This document shows positions 6,627 through 7,710 of a stretch of 7,710 bases of DNA, piece after piece. Source of the stretch: an uncultured Peptococcaceae bacterium. Its GTDB lineage: Bacteria > Bacillota > Peptococcia > Peptococcales > Peptococcaceae. The stretch is taken from positions 1 to 7,710 of the forward strand of contig CALAKO010000054.1 in NCBI GenBank assembly GCA_937922955.1, in the 5' to 3' direction. Position 1 is the first letter of the stretch; every line of letters begins with the position of its first letter. The notes beneath the pieces were generated by a model, which had not been told where the DNA came from, did not search any database, and saw only the letters and a program-made list of their open reading frames with translations. The translations under genes were made by a program, and so were the position numbers.

Positions 6627-6832
6627 CTAGCATTGCTACATTTGCTAGATTTTTTTCTAGCATTGCTGCATTTGCTAGAGCATTTTCTAGCATTGCTGCA
6701 TTTGCTAGACATTTTTCTAGCATTGCTGCATTTGCTAGATTTTTTTCTAGCATTGCTGCATTTGCTAGATATTTTCCAGCATTGCTGGCTTTTGCCAGAC
6801 ATTTTCCAGCATTGCTGGCGGTTGCCTGCCCT
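6627..6832 (-). repeat. 30-bp palindromic repeat array 2 (CTAGCA type)
   Basis: About seven tandem units: 6627-6656, 6657-6686, 6687-6716, 6717-6746, 6747-6775, 6776-6805 and a decayed unit from 6806. Units 1-5 share CTAGCATTGC and TTTGCTAG and fold TCTAGCA with TGCTAGA around a 10-nt loop; each is followed by a T-rich stretch on the + strand. Units 6 and 7 switch to CCAGC-ATT-GCTGG. Unit 6 (as 6773-6802) is 24/30 identical to the array 1 unit, so the two arrays share an origin. An open frame crosses the array on the - strand only because the unit length is a multiple of three. Confidence 0.9.
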
Positions 6833-6979
6833 CACGGCAAACCATCCAGCAGGCCGCCAGAACGTCTTGTGTTCTGAGCGATCACCGTGCGCGGAGCCTG
6901 TTTTCTCACCCTATTTATTGTACCATTTTGTCCCTGAATATTCAACAAACCGCCGTTTTTCCAGCGATATTCGCCACAA

Positions 6980-7000
6980 TTGTTTCTGCATCAGAAACAA
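6980..7000. promoter_or_regulatory. Perfect 9-bp inverted repeat, possible operator
   Basis: TTGTTTCTG and CAGAAACAA flank a 3-nt centre, CAT. No T-run follows directly, so it is not a terminator. The odd spacing and lack of the TTAA core do not match a Rex site. It may be a repressor site or small hairpin; function unknown. Confidence 0.5.
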
Positions 7001-7035
7001 GCGCCATCTTTTCACCAGCGGTCCTCTTTTTTCCC

Positions 7036-7061
7036 TGGCACATCATGGCGCAAAATGGCAC
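7036..7061 (+). promoter_or_regulatory. Three TGGCRC words at exact 10-bp spacing
   Basis: TGGCAC (7036-7041), TGGCGC (7046-7051) and TGGCAC (7056-7061) repeat in helical phase and end 9 bp before the extended -10 at 7071. Phased direct repeats just upstream of a -10 are typical of activator or regulator sites. This is inferred from spacing alone. Confidence 0.4.
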
Positions 7062-7070
7062 TTTTTTGTG

Positions 7071-7079
7071 TGCTATACT
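7071..7079 (+). promoter_or_regulatory. Possible extended -10 promoter
   Basis: TGCTATACT resembles the hydS promoter's TGCTATAAT. There is no clear -35. It points rightward into about 100 bp without an ORF and then the - strand SLH terminator, so any product would be a short RNA. Could be chance. Confidence 0.35.
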
Positions 7080-7141
7080 TTTTCCATCGACCGCCGCCGC
7101 CATCGACTGCCGCTCCCCACCATCGCCAGCCGCCAACACGC

Positions 7142-7173
7142 AAAAAACCCTGCGTCCCATTAGAACGCAGGGT
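7142..7173 (-). terminator. Intrinsic terminator for the leftward SLH-side transcript
   Basis: 9-bp stem ACCCTGCGT (7147-7155) with ACGCAGGGT (7165-7173) and a 9-nt loop. Read on the - strand, the stem is followed by a run of Ts (complement of 7142-7147). It lies 9 bp past the stop of the last SLH 3' end at 7183, so it was probably the original terminator of an SLH gene. Confidence 0.85.
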
Positions 7174-7182
7174 AAAAAACCA

Positions 7183-7221
7183 TTATTCTGTGACAGAGTC
7201 TAAGTAACGTTGCAACACTGC
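7183..7221 (-). pseudogene. SLH protein 3'-end remnant, copy C
   Basis: On the - strand this reads AVLQRYLDSVTE then TAA. VLQRYL matches the end of the SLH copies at 7327 and 7632, and the nucleotides GTTGCAACAC match copy B. Upstream of the Ala codon the SLH sequence stops abruptly at an AGTCCC-TTC-GGGACT hairpin, so the rest of the gene is missing. It is the only copy directly followed by a terminator. Confidence 0.6.
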
Positions 7222-7236
7222 AGTCCCTTCGGGACT
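7222..7236. repeat. AGTCCC-TTC-GGGACT hairpin
   Basis: Perfect 6-bp stem with a 3-nt loop, at the exact point where SLH remnant C loses similarity. A sister hairpin, GTCCC-TTC-GGGAC, lies at 7527-7539 and a variant CCCC-TTC-GGGG at 7406-7416. In each case a GGACTAG word follows, closely or within about 15 bp. Confidence 0.65.
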
Positions 7237-7240
7237 AGTT

Positions 7241-7322
7241 CGCAGCAATGTTAGAAAATGTTGTAAGCCTCCATTGCTTAAAGCAGCGATATTGAAAATT
7301 GATCGCCTCGCGATCTCACGTC
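7241..7322. repeat. Diverged 82-bp duplication, copy 1
   Basis: Aligns without gaps to 7448-7529: by hand 52 of 82 positions match, strongest at the ends (CGCAGCAAYGTTWGAAAA and GATCTCRCGTC). Near its right end is a GATCGC-CTC-GCGATC hairpin (7301-7315). No ORF. Confidence 0.5.
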
Positions 7323-7326
7323 GCCG

Positions 7327-7404
7327 CTATTTTGCCAGATAGCGTTGCAACACACTGGCTACTTCCGCTCTGGTTGTGGTGCCTTGTGGACGCAAGGTGC
7401 TATC
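7327..7404 (-). pseudogene. SLH protein 3'-end remnant, copy B
   Basis: On the - strand this reads DSTLRPQGTTTRAEVASV, then LQRYLAK and TAG: the C-terminal half of an SLH domain, with the typical PQG-x-x-TRAEVA core. It aligns without gaps to 7632-7709 with 65 of 78 bases identical. Upstream the frame meets a stop within about ten codons, and the sequence changes to a CCCC-TTC-GGGG hairpin, so this is a fragment and not a gene. Its SLH core is intact, suggesting recent duplication or recombination. Confidence 0.75.
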
Positions 7405-7631
7405 CCCCCTTCGGGGCTCCTTTCAGGACTAGCTTCGCGTCGTAGCTCGCAGCAACGTTTGAAAAAATTTAGGACTTTCATTTCTCAAAGTTATGCTACC
7501 GCAATTCGTTCAATTTGTGATCTCGCGTCCCTTCGGGACTAGCGCATGTTTGGCTATTGCTTTATCGACACTTTATTGTCTGTGTTTCTATCGCGTGTTC
7601 GACAGCCTTTGAGAGCGCGTCGTCGTCATTA
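7405..7631. other. Spacer between SLH 3' ends, no gene
   Basis: No credible ORF. It contains the CCCC-TTC-GGGG and GTCCC-TTC-GGGAC hairpins (7406-7416, 7527-7539), GGACTAG words and the second 82-bp copy (7448-7529). The stretch 7540-7631 shows nothing I can assign. Confidence 0.55.
7448..7529. repeat. Diverged 82-bp duplication, copy 2
   Basis: Partner of 7241-7322, same length with no gaps. It overlaps the start of the GTCCC-TTC-GGGAC hairpin, whereas copy 1 begins just after a hairpin, so the two are offset relative to the hairpins. Confidence 0.5.
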
Positions 7632-7710
7632 TTAGTTTGCGAGATATCTCTGCAACACACTGGCCACTTCCGCTCTGGTTGTGGTGCCTTGTGGGCGCAT
7701 AGTATTGTCG
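7632..7710 (-). CDS. SLH-domain protein, C-terminal end (partial)
   Basis: The - strand frame entering from beyond the window reads DNTMRPQGTTTRAEVASV, then LQRYLAN and TAA (stop at 7632-7634). This is the conserved end of an S-layer-homology domain, in which the TRAE motif is diagnostic. SLH domains bind secondary cell-wall polymers and anchor exported proteins to the surface of Gram-positive-lineage bacteria. Only 25 codons are visible, so the rest of the protein and its activity are unknown. No terminator follows its stop directly; the next one on this strand is at 7142-7173, after two further SLH 3' ends. It could be an intact gene, or another fragment. Confidence 0.8.
   Translation of the reverse strand, partial: DNTMRPQGTTTRAEVASVLQRYLAN

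Larger units (their letters stand above)
6833..7141. other. Intergenic stretch without a gene
   Basis: No ORF here has a credible start, ribosome site or recognisable product on either strand. It holds a short CAGAAC/GTTCTG hairpin (6858-6876), an inverted repeat (6980-7000), three phased TGGCRC words (7036-7061) and a promoter-like TGCTATACT (7071-7079). Confidence 0.6.

Noticed and set aside
6291..6832. CRISPR array
   Set aside because: Units are contiguous or separated by copies of themselves; there are no unique spacers of even length and no cas genes.
6512..6835. - strand frame encoding Lys-Asp repeats and SSKCSNARK decapeptides
   Set aside because: It is open because 30-bp and 6-bp units are multiples of three. 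No ribosome site or recognisable domain is seen, and in sister array 1 the spacings of 50 and 40 bp shift frame between units, so coding is not conserved.
6980..7000. Rex (NADH-responsive) operator
   Set aside because: The TTGT...ACAA ends resemble one, but length, centre and the TTAA-type core do not fit, and it is far from the hydrogenase promoters.
7036..7075. Sigma-54 promoter from the TGGCAC words
   Set aside because: The -12 GC is not at the required distance after any of the three GG positions.
6447..7163. + strand frame of 238 codons through the repeats, with Leu-rich hydrophobic segments that look like membrane helices
   Set aside because: It starts at a GTG inside the 118-bp block without a ribosome site. 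The hydrophobicity comes from translating CTAGCATTGC repeats, and the last third is ordinary intergenic sequence.

Overview
The window looks like chromosomal DNA from a fermentative, strictly anaerobic bacterium of the Bacillota, most likely a clostridial lineage. Three things point there: two oxygen-sensitive [FeFe]-hydrogenase-family proteins, strong Shine-Dalgarno sites with classic hairpin-plus-T terminators, and the 3' end of an S-layer-homology (SLH) protein. Genus cannot be told. Core genes are C-rich at third positions (bases 5401-5460 are 44/60 G+C). One gene is strikingly AT-rich (2041-2100 is 13/60 G+C).

Layout on the + strand: (1) a group-B-type catalytic [FeFe]-hydrogenase (12-1463); (2) an AT-rich M20-family N-carbamoyl-amino-acid hydrolase-like gene (1498-2751) that appears spliced into the operon, bracketed by a perfect 16-bp direct repeat; (3) a small thioredoxin-like [2Fe-2S] ferredoxin (2785-3027) and a strong terminator; (4) an extended -10 promoter, then a sensory HydS-type hydrogenase with a PAS domain (3164-4849), overlapping by 8 nt (5) a SpoIIE/PP2C-type phosphatase with an unassigned C-terminal domain (4842-6014), closed by a terminator. 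Genes 4 and 5 look like a hydrogen- or redox-sensing signalling pair of the phosphatase-linked (C3-like) class. Genes 1 and 3 are probably hydrogenase and electron-transfer partner. No kinase, maturase or anti-sigma partner lies in the window.

From 6061 to 7182 I find no convincing gene. Bases 6107-6832 form an elaborate repeat structure: a tandemly duplicated module. Each module, read on the - strand, is an array of ~30-bp self-complementary repeats, then a TTATCC-type hexamer tract, then a conserved ~118-bp block that can form two competing hairpins. The two arrays look different (CTTGACAT versus CTAGCA motifs) but derive from one 30-bp family, with a paired substitution in a stem. Bases 6833-7140 hold only candidate regulatory sites.

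The right end (7183-7710) is on the - strand: the C-terminal end of an SLH-domain protein entering from beyond the window, followed by two more decayed SLH 3' ends, small TCCC-TTC-GGGA hairpins, a diverged 82-bp duplication and a terminator. This looks like a recombination-worn end of an SLH gene cluster.

The most noteworthy items are the repeat module, the inserted amidohydrolase gene, the sensor-phosphatase pair with its unassigned domain, and the repeated SLH gene ends.
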